A stretch of DNA of 64,000 bases from Trichomonas vaginalis G3. Its lineage: Eukaryota > Parabasalia > Trichomonadida > Trichomonadidae. The stretch covers positions 31,774,082 to 31,838,081 of the forward strand of contig NC_067207.1 of NCBI RefSeq assembly GCF_026262505.1, given 5' to 3'. Below the pieces are notes generated by a model. The model ran no database searches and was not told the DNA's origin. It was given only the letters and a program-made list of their open reading frames with translations. This document shows, in pieces, positions 19,978 through 31,000 of the stretch (position 1 is the stretch's first letter; each line of letters starts with the position of its first letter). The translations under genes and the position numbers were made by a program.

Positions 19978-22900
19978 TTATTGTGGTTGAGATTGTGGTT
20001 GCAATTGCTGCTGTACTGACTGTGTTGGATTGTAGAAAACCTCAACAGAATGACCAGGATAGAACTCATTTTCAAACAAAATTTCAGCAACTTTTGTTTT
20101 TCCGTTTGAAGAAAGTGAAGATAATCCTTCTGCAAGAGTTACTTTGACTCTCAATTCAATTACTTCTCCTCCCTGCATCGAAGCAGACTCCAATCTGCTT
20201 TCAGACGATCTCCTGAGTACTTCAACCTTTGCTTCTTCTTGTTGGCACTCAACAACTTTCACTGTTGCAGATGTTTCTTCTTCCAAGCAATTTGTTATTG
20301 TCATGAACAAAGAAACAGTTCTAATTGTGTTTCCTTCGACAACAACTTCCTTGAAAGTGTTGAATTCCAGTGTATTTCCGCAATCAGCAGTGATGAATGA
20401 CTTCAAGACATTCATAGTCACATTGATGTTGCAGATATTCGCACTGTTATTCCTATTAACATATTGAACAGTGAAATTCTTGTGTCCTGATTCTATATCG
20501 TTTTGGAAAGCGTTTTCATTTGCTTTCGCAACGATTGACACCTCTTTGAACTTAGGAACAGGGCCAATAGAAGAAGGAAGATCGAAATAAGGACATCCCT
20601 TCGTTAAATCCAAGAATAAATCTCCGTAAGTTGTATTTATCACTTGGAAATTCATAAACGATTTTTCCAATTTGCTTGTAACTATAATTCCCAAATCAAC
20701 AATTGGAGAAACAGTTGCAACAGATGTTACATACTTTCCAACAACATAAACAACTTGTTGAACAGTTTTCGTTATTCTGCCGCAAAACTGCAAAATCTGG
20801 GAAAATGTTTGGTCGTTGTTTTGTTGATTATGATTGTTAGAGAAAGGACAATCGAAAGAAATCTCTGTAGATTGGCCAGGTCTCAACATGAAGTTCTTTT
20901 CTAGTTCAGGAATAACACCTCCTATTGCCATGTTAGAGATGTTTTTCGCTGTGAAACTGACACGTTTAGAAATAGCCTTATTTTGATCTAAAAAGATTTC
21001 ACCGCAATCATAAACATAATAACCTAATTCGTTTCTTGGAAGATTTATTTCGATGGAATTAGGATCAATGAATGCGAAAACATCAACATCGTATTGCAAA
21101 CTAACATTGTTAATTGCAAATGTTATCTTTCCTGTATTAACACCTTCAACAGTCGGTTTGAAATTGAACTCAATTTCTTTCGGTTCCTTTGATTCTTTCG
21201 ATCCAACTAAACTGAATGAATTAAATGTTGTTGAAAGACTTTGTCCGCATGTCGTAATGACTTCAAGAGGAATATGGCTTGCTTTGTTCTTCAATAACAA
21301 TTTATGACTCAATATAGTGTTCCTCTTGCAACATCCGAAATCGACGGTTTTTTCGTTTATCGTCAAACCGACTCTTCCGATTAAAGCGGTTACAGGAATT
21401 TCTGTTTGGAAGACTGATCCACTTATATCTTCACTTTGATGTACGAAACCATTGTAAGCATCATCTGGATCGTAATATACGGAGATTTTAATGGAATCTA
21501 TCAAAGTGAATGTTGAATATCTTCTGTAGGAATCGATATCCAGTTCCGGCCTCAATCTTATGTTTATATTCAAAGTTTGAGTTGGATTTATTGTCAAGTA
21601 ATTTACGATTGGAAAACTTGGATCGTGTTCGTAAATTGTTACGTGTTGTTGACATTTATTTGTCACAACCAAATAGAGGATTGAATTAGAAGTGTTGACA
21701 ATATCGAAACTTTGTCTTTCTTCAACAGTTAAACAACTTGTCAACGGGATTGCTCCGAAATCAATTTGTTTTGTAACAGGCAATGTTGGGAATGAAAGAA
21801 GAGGTTGATAAACAGCTTCCAATTTGATATGACAACAAACGGAAGAAGTAGGAGTAGTTATTGTTATCAATTTTTCCTTGTTTCCTGTTGTCAAACAAAT
21901 CAATTCAACAGGTACATTTATTGATTCATTTGGATTTAATTGGCCTTCATTCACTCCGAAAGAAAGAATTGCATCGTCTGAAGTATCACTAGATATCCAA
22001 AATCTCGTGGAATTGTTAGTGCTCAAGTTCTTTATCTCGATGTTTTTGGAGTAAACGGTTTGAACTGTTACTGTTCCATAATCCAAATGATTTGGTGTCA
22101 AACAAATTGTTCTATCTCCACTTTCATCCAGCAATGAATGTGTTTGTCTCTGTGGTTTGACAATGGCTTTGTATCTGATGTCTTTTGATGTGTTCTGACG
22201 GTTATCCTCTGAAACAGTTATCGTTCCTTCAATTACGTAATTGTCTTGAATTTGTTTTTTAGTTTTCAAGACAGGAATGAACTGTATATCGATACAATGT
22301 GTTTGCAAACTTGCGGATTGCAGTTGGTATCGATCTATTGACTTTGCTGTTGATCTCTTCATCGAATTCTCCGTTGGAAGTGATTTCTTTTTCAAGTTAT
22401 CAATGATTTTTTGGATTTTTTCCGCGTATTGCATCTTTTTCTTTCTTTTGAGACAAAGTAATTTTCTGTGCTGTTTTTCGATTTGTAGTTCAACAGCTGC
22501 GGAAAGATGTGATTCAGAAAGGTTTTTGTACTGGAAACTGATCATTGGTTTCATGATCTGATTGTCCCTATGGTAATGGCTGAACGTGTACTCTGACTCT
22601 TCTTCCCTGATGTTCTTTATATAGATAGAAACAGTGGCAGATGATCCAAAAGTGACTTCTCCGAAATCTATTTCTAATGGATCAACAAAGAAACCGGCTC
22701 TTCTCTCAACACATGCTTTGAAATGGATCTCTTGGACATCTAATGGATTAAGAATATTTCGGACGATAACGATATCGTTTACGTTACCTTCAACAGGAGT
22801 TTCGAATCTAATTGGAATTGATCTGGAGTCTAGAGGCGGAACTATGCCTCGCTGGCCTTTGAGGATGGAGACATAGGAGTCTGGTTGAGTTTCCAATTTG

Positions 22901-25110
22901 TATAAAAGAGGAATTGCGGATTCATTTAGTAAATAAATCTGATTCTCTTTAATTGTCTTACGAACAAGGTTCCCGTAGTTCAAATGATGGGATGTTAAGA
23001 AGGTCTGTGAGGTGCTGATGTTGTATCTAACGTAAACAGTGTGTGGAGGCGGTCTTGATTTTACGGATAACAAATCGAACTCGAAATAGCATCGTTGGTG
23101 GGTCCAATGCATGCATTGTTCAGATGGTTCAGGAATAAGGACTGCCCAAAGGTTAATTCTGTTTCCTGGAGTAATTTCGATTTCTGATTCCAAAATTCCT
23201 TTCAGAGACTTCTCTTTAAGGTCTGAAAATGCCTCTAATTGTCTCTCGTAGAACAAACAGATGTCAGCGTCGGACTTTTCCGTTCCATAAAGGTACATAT
23301 TGTTGAAAAAGCTGCTGTTTTGGTTCATCGTCATCGACAATTGCTTTATTGAGTTCACTCCTTGTATTGACATCTCTGGTGGCTGCTCAATTTGCATTGA
23401 AGAAATTGATGATGTCGATGTAGAGTGAATTAAGTCATTTGGATCGAAAATTTCCTCATAAAGCTGCAATTGCGGTGTTGATGATTTGATTGACATCTTA
23501 ATAACTTCTTTAGAAGTGTTTTTAATCGTCAATGATTTAATTGCAGGGAAATTTGCGGACACGAAGTTGAAATCAAGTGAATGTATGGCCTTGCCATCAC
23601 TTATAAGTGAATAATAGTTCGAATGAGTGACTTCATCATTATCACATAAAACTGCAGCGGAAATTGTCACTGAAACTTCGTTGAGAGAGTTGCTATCATT
23701 GGTAAACTTGATCGCGCATCCGAAATCAGGGCTAACCTTATAAGGATAAAAAGAAAAATTGTAATCTATTGTTTGTAACGGTTGTAATTCAAATTTTGAC
23801 TGGGACAAGGCTATCCATCGGCTGGTCGATATAACCGATATCGAAGTTGGCATCGGTGATATGTTTTGGACACGAATTGAAGAATGTCTCGGTTCTCTCA
23901 ATACAGGAATATCTCCGAAGTTCACCACGGTGTTGGGAACATGTATAAAGGAATGGCAGATGTTTGCAGTGACTGGAATCCTTCTGTAAAAAACAGATCC
24001 GTTATTTGATAATTTGTAAGTCAAAGTAACGACGAAAGCTCGTTTTTCGAAGGTTCCTGGTGATGCATTTTCATTATACGTTGGAGTATAGTGTACATAA
24101 ATAGTTCTTGTTGATTGAGAATTTAATACAACGGTTGTTTGCCTTTCCAACTGAGATCTGAGGGCTGTCTTGAACAGCAATGGCTCGCGTTTGAAGCTCT
24201 CACTGAATGAGCCGATTTGGCAAGTGTAATCAAGCTGTGATGGATTTGTGATTTGAATAACAACTTCTTTAGAGTCATTAGTCCTCATATCACCGTAATC
24301 GACTAATCTAGGTGTAAATTGTGGAAAATCTGCGGGGATTTTAGCTGGAGAGACTGATGATAAAATTCTGAAATTATAAGGTTTGGAAATGACTCCTCCT
24401 AATGCAAATTCGATCCGATGATCGAACTGACCTGTATTTTGCGGGAGATAAGTTACTTCGAACTGAGCAACTTCGTCTGAGGAAAGATTAAAACATTTAG
24501 TGTTTTTGGAGCTAATTAAACGTATCCAGTTCTGCGGATAAGTTAGTATTGTAAGATCTAATGGGCTAGTGTTCTTAATTGAAAATCTTGTAGTTGTAGG
24601 CTGATCTTTGCAACATTCATCTAAAAAGATCGTATGTGGTATGATTTCTATGGTTGGTTCGATAATTTTTGCCTTGTATGGTAACTCAAATGTCCTCCAA
24701 GGAGCGTCTTCTTCGTCAGGATCGAATTCTGCGTATTCATCATCGGAAGTAGTGGCTGTATCAATAAGATAACAATTCATTTTGATGTTTCCTGAGATTT
24801 CTTGGGCGTTTTTGCCTTTAGATCCCATATGCATGACAATTGCTAAAGCTTTTGAAGTTTTTGGAGGGATAATGAAGTTTGTTATGTGAGGGACTTGTGA
24901 AAATATATCGAAATGTGTAGATCTTTGCCTTTCTAATTGTTGATTACTTTTAATAAAAAAGATTTCATCGTTTGTTCCTTGAAAAATTACTGAAACTGTC
25001 TTTGTGTAGCTATTTGTAAAAAGTATCTCTTTATGAAAAGGTCGCTCTGAAGTTGGCTTCACTCCAAAGTCAACTTCAGTAGGAAAAAACGTCAAAATTC
25101 CATCCATCAT
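19978..25110 (-). CDS. giant ASH/MSP-repeat protein, probably ciliary
   Basis: About 1,710 residues from the ATG at 25110 (an upstream in-frame TTG is unlikely to be used). At least nine segments begin with the ASH (ASPM-SPD2-Hydin) strand pattern, for example VDFGVKPTSERPF, VDYGDMRTNDS, VNFGDIPVL, LNYGNLV, IDFGEVTFGSSATV, LDYGTVTVQTV, IDFGAIPL, VDFGCCKRNT and VDLGIIV. Each is followed by strands typical of Ig-like MSP domains. A basic coiled segment lies mid-protein (around residues 890-930). The C-terminus is glutamine/proline-rich. ASH arrays are characteristic of axonemal, basal-body and centrosomal proteins (Hydin, CFAP65/74, CEP192), fitting a flagellate. The specific orthologue cannot be decided by eye. 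The gene is uninterrupted and GC-richer than its surroundings, as expected for a conserved gene. Confidence 0.75.
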   Translation of the reverse strand: MMDGILTFFPTEVDFGVKPTSERPFHKEILFTNSYTKTVSVIFQGTNDEIFFIKSNQQLERQRSTHFDIFSQVPHITNFIIPPKTSKALAIVMHMGSKGKNAQEISGNIKMNCYLIDTATTSDDEYAEFDPDEEDAPWRTFELPYKAKIIEPTIEIIPHTIFLDECCKDQPTTTRFSIKNTSPLDLTILTYPQNWIRLISSKNTKCFNLSSDEVAQFEVTYLPQNTGQFDHRIEFALGGVISKPYNFRILSSVSPAKIPADFPQFTPRLVDYGDMRTNDSKEVVIQITNPSQLDYTCQIGSFSESFKREPLLFKTALRSQLERQTTVVLNSQSTRTIYVHYTPTYNENASPGTFEKRAFVVTLTYKLSNNGSVFYRRIPVTANICHSFIHVPNTVVNFGDIPVLREPRHSSIRVQNISPMPTSISVISTSRWIALSQSKFELQPLQTIDYNFSFYPYKVSPDFGCAIKFTNDSNSLNEVSVTISAAVLCDNDEVTHSNYYSLISDGKAIHSLDFNFVSANFPAIKSLTIKNTSKEVIKMSIKSSTPQLQLYEEIFDPNDLIHSTSTSSISSMQIEQPPEMSIQGVNSIKQLSMTMNQNSSFFNNMYLYGTEKSDADICLFYERQLEAFSDLKEKSLKGILESEIEITPGNRINLWAVLIPEPSEQCMHWTHQRCYFEFDLLSVKSRPPPHTVYVRYNISTSQTFLTSHHLNYGNLVRKTIKENQIYLLNESAIPLLYKLETQPDSYVSILKGQRGIVPPLDSRSIPIRFETPVEGNVNDIVIVRNILNPLDVQEIHFKACVERRAGFFVDPLEIDFGEVTFGSSATVSIYIKNIREEESEYTFSHYHRDNQIMKPMISFQYKNLSESHLSAAVELQIEKQHRKLLCLKRKKKMQYAEKIQKIIDNLKKKSLPTENSMKRSTAKSIDRYQLQSASLQTHCIDIQFIPVLKTKKQIQDNYVIEGTITVSEDNRQNTSKDIRYKAIVKPQRQTHSLLDESGDRTICLTPNHLDYGTVTVQTVYSKNIEIKNLSTNNSTRFWISSDTSDDAILSFGVNEGQLNPNESINVPVELICLTTGNKEKLITITTPTSSVCCHIKLEAVYQPLLSFPTLPVTKQIDFGAIPLTSCLTVEERQSFDIVNTSNSILYLVVTNKCQQHVTIYEHDPSFPIVNYLTINPTQTLNINIRLRPELDIDSYRRYSTFTLIDSIKISVYYDPDDAYNGFVHQSEDISGSVFQTEIPVTALIGRVGLTINEKTVDFGCCKRNTILSHKLLLKNKASHIPLEVITTCGQSLSTTFNSFSLVGSKESKEPKEIEFNFKPTVEGVNTGKITFAINNVSLQYDVDVFAFIDPNSIEINLPRNELGYYVYDCGEIFLDQNKAISKRVSFTAKNISNMAIGGVIPELEKNFMLRPGQSTEISFDCPFSNNHNQQNNDQTFSQILQFCGRITKTVQQVVYVVGKYVTSVATVSPIVDLGIIVTSKLEKSFMNFQVINTTYGDLFLDLTKGCPYFDLPSSIGPVPKFKEVSIVAKANENAFQNDIESGHKNFTVQYVNRNNSANICNINVTMNVLKSFITADCGNTLEFNTFKEVVVEGNTIRTVSLFMTITNCLEEETSATVKVVECQQEEAKVEVLRRSSESRLESASMQGGEVIELRVKVTLAEGLSSLSSNGKTKVAEILFENEFYPGHSVEVFYNPTQSVQQQLQPQSQPQ

Positions 25111-25500
25111 AAACAAAAATTGAAAACTTTGCTATCGGTGTATGAAAAATAAAAACATCAAATAATCTTTTATCTATGATGTAAAACTTATGTATCCTAA
25201 GTTTAATGGAAAAATAAAGCCTAAATATTTTCTCATTTTGTTCAAATTTTCTGACATTGATATTATAAGAATGGTATTCATGAATTTTTAAATTTTGATA
25301 GAAACTGCATCGATTTTTTGATTAATTAGTGGCCGGATGAAAAATTTTTGTTTGTGAAAAATCTGATAAAAAGTGACAATTCAATGTTTTCAAATCGGAT
25401 AAATATTACTTAGGATTCAGATCCTAAGAGAACCAATTTGATTACACAATTCCGATATCCAAGAATCATCTTATTCAAAAAGAAATCAACATAAATAGAC
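25111..25500. other. intergenic; start of a duplicated repeat unit
   Basis: Up to about 25317 the sequence is unique and AT-rich. From 25318 it is shared with 62647 onward as the 5' flank of the Pmp-like repeat. It includes GGATTCAGATCCTAAG, which has a short inverted repeat. Confidence 0.6.
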
Positions 25501-27761
25501 TTGAATTTTGTATTCAGTTGGGAAGAGTTCTATGAAAACACTTTTGATCAACGTAACAGAACTGATTTTTCTGATCCTTATAAGTATTACATTTCAGATA
25601 TTACATCATCAAAAGGATCCAGATTCATTGACTTCTATCAAAGTTCAACAACTTCAATCAAAATTCTTCTTGAATCATCATTATTTCATTCGAATCATAT
25701 CGGAAGTACCTCAACAAAAGATGGGTATAGCGGATATGGCGGAAATATTTACATAAGAGCCAAATTAGATTTTGTTCAAAACAAAATTTGTTCATATAAT
25801 TGTTCTTCAAGTCAATATGGACAACATTGCTATATACTTTCCCAATATAGTACCATTAAATACAAAAATTACAATTATCTTTCTTCATATTCTGATTTAG
25901 GTCAATCACAAGGATATGGATATTCACCAATTCATCATGGTAATGGTGAAGTTATTATAAATAATGCAAACGTTTCTAATTGCAGAACTTATCAACATTG
26001 TGGAATTTTCATTGAATTGACAAATTTTCCAGGAAATATTTCACAAACATCATTCATAAACAATTCAGCAACATCTTATTATTGCATTTTATTTAGTGGA
26101 TCTCAACCATATTCATATATAAAATCTAATTTTTTGAATAATAAAGTAACAAATCGATTATTTTATATATATTTTCATGATATATCTATAATCGATAGTA
26201 TCATTAAGAACAACACAGCAACAAACACATTTTATACAAATAATAAAGTCTATTATTTAATCCACAGTATTGTAGATATCAAAGGATCTACATCTAAATT
26301 AAACACAGAATTATCAAAAACAGACGAATTCGAACACATTTTTTCTACAACAATTTCATGTGAATGTTGTTTCTCATTCATCATTAACCAACGAACAAAG
26401 ATCAAACACATTAAGATTCAGATTACTATTTTTAAATGTCTTTCTACCCAGATTTTCCTTACTTTTACCACCTCTCTAAAGCTGGGGACACCGCCTATCG
26501 TTGGGAGTAGCTATTAAATAGAACCACCAAGGGTATTTTTCGAACTGCCGGTGTAGTGTAGTGAAAACATCTGACATAATGATTCATTATGCCAAGGTTT
26601 TATTCCCATTTAGCCAATTTTTTTCTTTTTTGGATCATGAATTTTTTTTTGGGTCACTATAAGATTTGTTTCATGTTCTAAATCTCTGCATATGTAATCT
26701 ATTTTTATTTACCTATTTTTTAAAAATCTATTGGATTGCCAAATTTGAATATATTTAAAATCATAAAACTCAAAAAAAACTATAAATATATGTTTTATGC
26801 ATAGTGCCGATACTCAAATATCAGATTACTTAGATCCATGAATAATATCCGAATTTTTTTTCTTAAAATTAAACTTCAAAACTTCTTACAATCTTATTCT
26901 TAATCAATTGTAAATTTTTAAAACCATTTTTTAAAATAATTTTGCGTAAATTTTATTCTCATGTTGTTTTAATCGAAAATTGATACATTTTCAAAAAAAT
27001 AATATTGACTTATGAAATTCATTTTTAAGGTGAAATAGTATTGTTTTTATTAAAGTATATGAATAATATATAAAAAATTAATGAATAATATAAGCAGATT
27101 TTTAGTTTACAAAACAAATATGAGCAATGCAATTTCAAACTTTTGCTGGCAATTTCGATATTGCTCAAGTTTGTAGTATTTGTGATACCTATAACATCGG
27201 CTTAATCAAAATTCGATTTTTCTTATGAGTTATTGAGAAAATTTGATTGCAATGAGAAGGATTTCGACGTTTTTGATAAACTAAGAGCTGAGCTTTAGGG
27301 GTTCAGTTCATTTATGGCTGTAGTTTGATGCGTAGATCTCTTTTTTATTGTAAATTCTTTCAGCATGGAGATCGAGAATGAATCTTTTGAGAACTTTATG
27401 AGTTTTTACACCCGTAAAGAGGTCCTTCGAGGAAAGATAGTCCAGACTACATGAAGATGTGGGTTAACCAAAAAAATCCGATGGTTTCCCCATATTCATG
27501 TAGATCTTCGAAAAAATGAGCACCAAAAAAGCCAAAAAATAGGCTTTTTATTGGATTTGTACACTAGATCAATAACCTATTTAGGATCTGACACTCTTTT
27601 TAGCCAGAGATATGAGGTCCTTTCGAGGAAAACGATCTATTCATCCATAAAAAAAATGAATTATCGTTTTCCCCAGAAATTACATGGGGAGTGGTAAAAG
27701 TAAGGAAAATCTGGGTAGTTCATTTTTTGAAGAAGGATTTTCTGAATATTTCACTAAATAA
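25501..27761 (+). pseudogene. Pmp-like beta-helix gene copy, interrupted by transposon
   Basis: Encodes FSWEEFYENTF at the N-terminus, then beta-helix rungs with N-rich turns (SLFHSNHIG, SFINNSAT, NFLNNKVTN, IIKNNTAT) and a CECCFSFI segment near the end. The start codon position reads TTG, while related genes at 53429 and 57661 have ATG. After 26446 a TA-flanked element is inserted, and the original last residues (FFEEGFSEYFTK) resume at 27718 and stop at 27759-27761. The uninterrupted reading continues into the element to 26517, replacing the last 13 or so residues. The gene is therefore doubly compromised and probably not functional. Confidence 0.8.
26447..27715. mobile_element. 1,269-bp mariner/Tc1-type non-autonomous element
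   Basis: Perfect 25-bp terminal inverted repeats run from CCCAGATTTTCCTTACTTTT and end ACCAC. The element is flanked by TA on both sides (26445-26446 and 27716-27717). The uninserted site is seen in two sister copies (CTTTCTAGTTC), which proves TA duplication on insertion. Length is right for a full mariner, but no transposase frame is recognisable on either strand, so it is decayed inside or non-autonomous. An internal approximate repeat (GAGGTCCTTCGAGGAAA near 27419 and 27625) is visible. Confidence 0.88.
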
Positions 27762-27771
27762 ACTTAAATTT

Positions 27772-27892
27772 ACACTTTTGGTACGCTTTATAGCAGGCGT
27801 GAAGCCTGTTAAAAATGCAACAAAAGTGTGATTCTCATGCTTATGATTATTTTTGCTTTTAATGCCGAACAGCATTTGAATCAAAAATAATC
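27772..27892. repeat. two adjacent hairpins and duplicated gene tail
   Basis: ACACTTTTG (27772-27780) pairs with CAAAAGTGT (27821-27829) around an inner AGGC-GTGAA-GCCT stem. GATTATTTTTG (27845-27855) pairs with CAAAAATAATC (27882-27892). They sit between the true 3' end of the Pmp-like copy and a second diverged copy of that 3' end at about 27909-27952 (TTTTTTGAAGAGG, GAATATT, AAATAAAC). Function is unknown. Confidence 0.5.
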
Positions 27893-28097
27893 GTAAGCGT
27901 AAGAATTTCATTTTTTGAAGAGGTGTTTTATGAATATTTATCATAAATAAACACTATGCAATAAATACATCCTTAATATTTGTGCACTCTCTCAATCATA
28001 TATCCATCATCATCATCATCACATATTTAAAATAAGATGATTCGCGCAAATTAAAAGTAAATATTTACTTAAATTTCATGTATATATTAAATAAGTA

Positions 28098-31000
28098 TTA
28101 TGCAACACTCAAGTGAATTTCGTTTCTCTCTTCTCCTGCATTTGAACCGTTAGACTTCTTTTTCTTAACAATGAAAATGACACCGACTACAATTGCAGCA
28201 ATAACAATGATTGCAACAACCGAAATTACTGCTGGAATCCATTTCTTTGAATGATTTCCGTTCATACTTGAATCAGAATGATTTGTGAGTTTCACTTTGT
28301 TGAGGCTTTGTTCTGGCCAAGATTTCACTGGATCTGGAGTTGGAGGTTCTTCAACAATGAAAGAAAAGTCGCTGAGATACATATGTTCACAGCAGTTTGG
28401 TTTGTTAATAACACCATATTCAACTCTGTGATTCACAAGTGTCTTTGGCATTTTTAGAACTTTGTAACCATCTCCGAAATCATTTGGATTTATGAACCAG
28501 AAATCATAATTAGAATCGTAATGATGACTGTATCCATAAACAGCATATGCTGGATTCTGTTTTGTCGGTCCAACACATCTAACTGTCATATTTGCACTGT
28601 ATGATCCATGTTTAAAGAAATAATATGGATATTTGTTTTGTGGATTCAAGTACATTAATGGCCATCCTGAATGACCAACTTCCATGCTCACTCCTGTAAA
28701 TGACAATGGATCTGAAACACTTCTCAGTTGATCTTTACTATTTCCGTAATTATACATAAAGTCTGGGATTATAAATTTATCACCTTTAGCATATCCATAT
28801 CTGATCTTTGGATCATGTGTTGTGCTGTCAAATGATTTAGTGAATGATGGAGCATTGATGTATTTTTCAAATGGATGAATCTCGAAGTGGTGATCAACAA
28901 CAAAATATTTAGTTTCTGAAATATAGTTGCCAACAAATGAAAGACGGACCTTTTGTGATGTTCGGTTCATGTGGATAACAACAGACTCAAAATAGTTTGG
29001 AACTTTGATTTCAACACCTTTACGACTTACAGGATCAATAACTGTGACTTCTCCAATTCCATCTAATGTTCCACCACAATGATCGAATTCCATGTTGTTC
29101 ATCAATTGATGTGACTTCCATTCTTTGTTTCCAATCTTATAACCAACAAATGTACCATCATTGAGATCTAACGTAACCATCATAATTGGACGCATCTCTT
29201 TGAAATCACCAGTACGAGTGTATTGAACATCAAAATTGATTCCTTCACTTGTTGCCGTGTATTTCTTCGTTGAAATGTAATTCTTCGCTGTTGATCCTGC
29301 AGTATATGTAACTGTTAATTCTGTCTTTCCTTTGAGCTGATGGTCAAGTGAATATTGTTGATAAATACCAGCAGATGTTGTTACATAACAGAAGTAAATT
29401 CCTTCATCGCTATGTAAGAACTCTGTATTTCCTTTCTTCAATGAAATAATTTTGCCATCAATAACTGATTTTCCTGCTGAAACTGCTGTGATGTCGCCAC
29501 TCTTTATTACATCGACATAAACACCTTCTGAATACTGTTTAATGAGTGTGCGTGTTGATGCATCATTACCTGGACTGAATGTGAATGCACATGCACCTTT
29601 AGATGTCTCATTGATAACAAATGGTCCTGGACATCTTTCCATCATTGTTTTAGCAGCATATGTAAGTTTTTCATTGCCACCAATGTAAACTTTTCCATCT
29701 TTGATATATGGTTTAACTGTTTGATCTTTGTAGATCATGAATTGTGTGTAAAGAGTTGATAATTGACTCATCTTCGTGTTATAAATATATCTAGGATCTT
29801 TCTTTCTATCAAGTTCACTTGCTTTAATTGCTAAATCCCAAAGATTCTTGAGATGATCAATGTATTCTTGTGGAATGAACCAAATACGTGCATCATGATG
29901 TGTTTGCAATTCATAATTCTTGTAATCATTAAACATAAGATTCTTTGTGTCATCAAGAATCTGTCTAACATAAGGTGCAGCACTAGGACCATAAAATCCA
30001 TTTATGAAATCATTAACAAGATATTCTTCATCTTGTTCTGGATCCCACAACAATTTCATTGTTAAATATGCTTTGTATTCTTGCATATCACTGTGGAAAC
30101 GTGGAATATATTGACCTTGTGGATTAACAAATACATGGTTTGCATCTTGTGAACCAACACCTTTGAATCTGTATCTTGCATACATTTTCATATTTGGTGC
30201 AATTGTATGATAGTTAGGATGGAAACTCATAATATGAGGGAAGTTTGTTGAATATTCCCATACGTAGAAACGATTTGCAATACTCTTCCATGCTTCGATT
30301 TCTTTAATAAGATGTCTGTTGACTTCTGTAAAGTTTCCATCAAATGGATGTCCGTAATCATTCATAATTGGTGTAATTCTGATGATAACATTCTTATGAG
30401 CTTTGATATTCTTTGGAGCATCAAGTGTAAATGCCCATGCAAATGTTCTGATCAAAACATTTGGAAATTCGCTTTCTAATGCTGTAGCAATTTTATTAAT
30501 GAACCATAAATTGACGCCAGAATAACGATCACCGTATTGATGGAACTTCGCCATGCATCGTTCACATAAACAATGATCGTTTGTGTCGGATTGGCTGACA
30601 TCAATTAAATAAACTTCTCTTTTACGTAAATCTGCTAAAATTTTTTCCATAAAAATTTGAAACGTTAAATCATCGGATAAACATGGAACCCAACCGGATC
30701 TTTGACCGTTACTAAGTAGAGCAAATCGTGATGGATATTTGTCTAATGGATATTTATCTGATACCATTAAAGGACCAAATGACTCACAACCGTAATATTC
30801 TGACATGTATACATTTCCGCGTGATTTCTCAAGCCAGTTCGTGTATGTGAAATCTGTAGACCAAAATTCGCGAAAAATAAATGGAGATTTCGAAATTATA
30901 TTAACGTCTTCGGGAACTTTAAATGTATCTGCTGGTGGATATACATACATCCAACTGGTGTAAAATCGAACACCACCAAACTTTTCAAGTAATTCAAAGC

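Larger units (their letters stand above)
25318..27766 (+). repeat. Pmp-like repeat unit, copy 1 (with insertion)
   Basis: The sequence from 25318 to 26446 and from 27718 to about 27766 is almost identical to 62647-63825 and to the reverse complement of 58645-59800, including non-coding flanks. A 1,269-bp mariner-type element splits it. The unit is a dispersed segmental duplication carrying one gene copy. Confidence 0.8.
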
